Shown: positions 4,442 through 5,823 of the stretch, piece after piece
Position numbering within the stretch: the stretch's first letter is position 1
Layout of the letters: every line of letters begins with the position of its first letter
NCBI GenBank assembly: GCA_031266495.1
Contig: JAISAX010000702.1
Span: 1-5,823 of the forward strand
Length of the DNA stretch: 5,823 nt
From: Opitutaceae bacterium
GTDB lineage: Bacteria > Verrucomicrobiota > Verrucomicrobiae > Opitutales > Opitutaceae
Reading direction: 5' to 3'
Made by a program: the position numbers and the translations under genes
The notes under the pieces: model-generated
Database searches by the model: none
Seen by the model: the letters and a program-made list of their open reading frames with translations, nothing else
What the model was told of the DNA's origin: nothing

Positions 4442-5347
4442 ACCGCCATCCTGTTGGTTCTGGCCTCCTGCGTACTGCACGCTGGCTGGAACCTCGCCTG
4501 CAAATCGAAGACTCCGTCCGCCGCGTTCTTCGTCCTCTCCACCGGCAGCTCGATCACCGTAATGACGCCGCTCTACATATGGTTTGCCCCACGTCTTGGA
4601 GAGGTGCCACCGCCCGTGTGGGGACTCCTGATTGCCACCGGCTTTTTTCAGGCGTTGTATTACATCAGCCTGGGGAACGCTTACCGGGTGAATGACATTT
4701 CGCTGGCGTATCCGGTTGTGCGGGCGCTGCCCGTGCTGCTGGTGCCGCTGGCCTGCGGGCTGCTTGGCTATGGCAAATCTCTCTCCGCGCTTTCGCTGAC
4801 GGGGATGGTCATCATTGCGGCGGGATGTATGATTCTGCCCCTGACTGCCCTCAAGGTGAACCTCATCAGACAGTATCTCCGCCTCCCGTTTCTCTTTATG
4901 GTAATCGCGGCCCTTGCCACCACCGCGTATTCAATCATCGACAGCCAGGCGCTGGCGCTACTGAAAACGGACGGTGCGCAGGTGTTTCCTCCGGTTCAGG
5001 CCGCGCTCTTTTATATCGCTTTCGAGAATCTGGCGATCCTGGGCTTCCTCCTCTTGCACCTGTTGTTTTCGCGCCGGGAAACCTTCAATTTCCGGATTAT
5101 TCGCAAGGAATCGCTGCGTTATCCGCTGATGTCGGGACCGGCCTCCACGACCGCTTACGTGCTGGTTTTGCTGGCGATGCAGATTGCCTCCGATGTCAGC
5201 TACGTGGTCGCGTTTCGCCAAATCAGCATCCTCATCGGAGTAGTATCGGGAATTCTGATTTTGAAGGAAAAACTCACACACCTCAAACTGACCAGCACCC
5301 TCCTCATCTTCGCAGGCCTGGTGCTCACCGCGCTCGGCCAAAAATAA
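4433..5347 (+). CDS. EamA/DMT-superfamily membrane transporter
   Basis: Encodes 304 residues with about ten membrane segments (roughly 3-21, 30-51, 62-80, 90-111, 118-138, 151-169, 187-211, 233-252, 256-277, 286-302). It shows the family's internal duplication. Residues 82-135 (VNDISLAYPVVRALP ... GMVIIAAGCMIL) repeat the pattern of 249-301 (SDVSYVVAFRQIS ... ILKEKL ... FAGLVLTAL), including the acidic end of the ILKEK helix (E279). The N-terminal HAGWN motif is common in a subset of these proteins. The family is inner-membrane and moves small metabolites or drugs, usually outward. The start at 4433 is fixed by an upstream in-frame stop at 4397-4399. It follows the phosphohydrolase gene on the same strand, so shared transcription is likely. 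Some EamA proteins are known from phosphonate-use loci, a possible hint but no proof. Confidence 0.9.
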   Translation: MPFTAILLVLASCVLHAGWNLACKSKTPSAAFFVLSTGSSITVMTPLYIWFAPRLGEVPPPVWGLLIATGFFQALYYISLGNAYRVNDISLAYPVVRALPVLLVPLACGLLGYGKSLSALSLTGMVIIAAGCMILPLTALKVNLIRQYLRLPFLFMVIAALATTAYSIIDSQALALLKTDGAQVFPPVQAALFYIAFENLAILGFLLLHLLFSRRETFNFRIIRKESLRYPLMSGPASTTAYVLVLLAMQIASDVSYVVAFRQISILIGVVSGILILKEKLTHLKLTSTLLIFAGLVLTALGQK

Positions 5348-5667
5348 AAGTATGAATTCTTCCCTTCTCTGTTCGCCCTCCCCCCCCCGGCGCCAGTACC
5401 GGAACACGGGCTGGAAGCCCGCGCCACGCCGGAGTGGCGGACGGGAGGAAATGCCGAAGGGGTCAGGCCGTAGTTTGTCAATTTTCAAGTAGTTTGATTT
5501 GTTCAGTGAAAGGAAAGAACAATTGATTCATCATCAAGCTGTTACGTTTCCGACGGGGATGTGATGGGGTGAAGCTTGTTCGGTATTTTCCGACCGCTTC
5601 TATCCTCTCATGCAAAATTGATAAACCACGGCCTGATCCCATCGGTCTCACCCCCTTCGGTCTCTCA
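5348..5667. other. gene-free spacer between convergent genes
   Basis: This 320-base spacer separates the plus-strand transporter gene from the minus-strand PEP-CTERM gene, so both genes end into it. It holds a run of nine C (5380-5388), two tandem hairpins (5407-5421 and 5422-5439), and an AT-rich stretch (about 5470-5535) with a 6-bp inverted repeat (5499-5504 with 5517-5522). I see no gene on either strand and no clean U-tailed terminator for either convergent gene. Minus-strand frames here read like repeat-derived peptides (GAGFQPVFRY). Confidence 0.65.
5405..5427. repeat. 23-bp hairpin repeat, copy 2
   Basis: Matches 97-119 at 22 of 23 positions. The stem (5407-5412 with 5416-5421, loop GGA) is followed directly by a second hairpin whose arms are CGCCAC (5422-5427) and GTGGCG (5434-5439). 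It lies about 60 bases after the transporter stop codon, where it could also help end transcription or protect the mRNA 3' end, though no T run follows. Confidence 0.75.
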
Positions 5668-5823
5668 TCAGCACCGCCTTTCCCCGCGCCGGCGTAGTGT
5701 TACCGCAAATACCAGAACGGCTCCGGCAAGCAGTCCGCCGACCGTTGCCGGTTCCGGCACGGCCGCCGCCATCGCAAAGGTGAATGTGCCGTCGCCATTG
5801 TCGGTAAAAATCCGGTCGGCGGG
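5668..5823 (-). CDS. PEP-CTERM sorting-domain protein, C-terminal fragment
   Basis: The last 51 residues of a minus-strand gene that continues beyond the window, ending at TGA 5668-5670. The tail is tripartite. VPEP (fragment residues 22-25, bases 5749-5760) comes first, then a hydrophobic helix of about 16 residues (28-43), then the basic RRRGERR ending in Cys. This is the PEP-CTERM signal, recognised by an exosortase that cleaves at the PEP motif and directs proteins to the cell surface or extracellular matrix. The upstream part (DNGDGTFTFAM) resembles the end of a secreted beta-rich domain. The body of the protein, hence its function, is not visible. The terminal Cys after the basic cluster is slightly unusual. 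A Sec signal peptide should lie at the unseen N-terminus. Confidence 0.85.
   Translation of the reverse strand, partial: PADRIFTDNGDGTFTFAMAAAVPEPATVGGLLAGAVLVFAVTLRRRGERRC

Noticed and set aside
3574..4557. Minus-strand open frame of 327 codons
   Set aside because: It lies opposite the phosphohydrolase and the start of the transporter gene, both strongly supported. The product has no family features.
4958..5488. Minus-strand open frame of 176 codons over the transporter 3' end
   Set aside because: It is antisense to the transporter and begins in repeat-derived sequence (GAGFQPVFRY).
5475..5503. Sigma-70 promoter TTGTCA-N17-TTTGTT on the plus strand
   Set aside because: The -10 matches only 3 of 6 positions, and no plus-strand gene follows within the window.
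1..5823. tRNA or rRNA genes
   Set aside because: I saw no cloverleaf with a TTC loop motif and CCA-side pairing, and no rRNA-like conserved blocks.

Overview
The window looks like a piece of a GC-rich, diderm bacterial chromosome. An OprB-type outer-membrane porin with a C-terminal Phe shows that there is an outer membrane. The tail of a PEP-CTERM exosortase-sorted protein, several starts without a clear Shine-Dalgarno sequence, and gene-poor spacers full of short GC-rich palindromes fit Verrucomicrobiota best, perhaps Opitutaceae. That assignment is inference from style, not from a marker gene.

Layout. Positions 1-340 have no gene; they are a dense island of hairpins and inverted repeats. 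A minus-strand OprB-like porin (485-1729) follows, with an intrinsic terminator at 393-422 and an operator-like perfect palindrome in its leader region (1817-1835). Positions 1870-2627 are decayed. They hold the C-terminal DNA-binding half of an AraC-family regulator (1953-2168), a three-unit 10-bp tandem repeat, a second copy of the 32-bp palindrome seen at 133-164, a run of 17 C, a possible stub of an Ada-type N-terminus (2420-2463), and a dispersed-repeat-like stretch that appears to cut that stub.

The functional core is 2590-5347. A TrmB-type winged-helix regulator (minus strand, 2628-3368, own terminator at 2590-2617) is divergent from a two-gene plus-strand unit. That unit encodes a cytoplasmic alkaline-phosphatase-superfamily phosphodiesterase/phosphatase with all seven expected catalytic and metal-binding residues (3508-4338) and a 10-TM EamA/DMT transporter (4433-5347). 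The arrangement suggests a small regulated import/export-and-hydrolysis cassette for a phosphoester or phosphonate-like metabolite. The substrate cannot be read from sequence.

From 5348 to 5667 there is again no gene. This spacer holds a second copy of the 23-bp hairpin repeat found at 97-119. The window closes inside the 3' end of a minus-strand PEP-CTERM protein gene (5668-5823).

The porin and the PEP-CTERM protein are envelope or surface proteins with no visible link to the regulator-hydrolase-transporter cassette.
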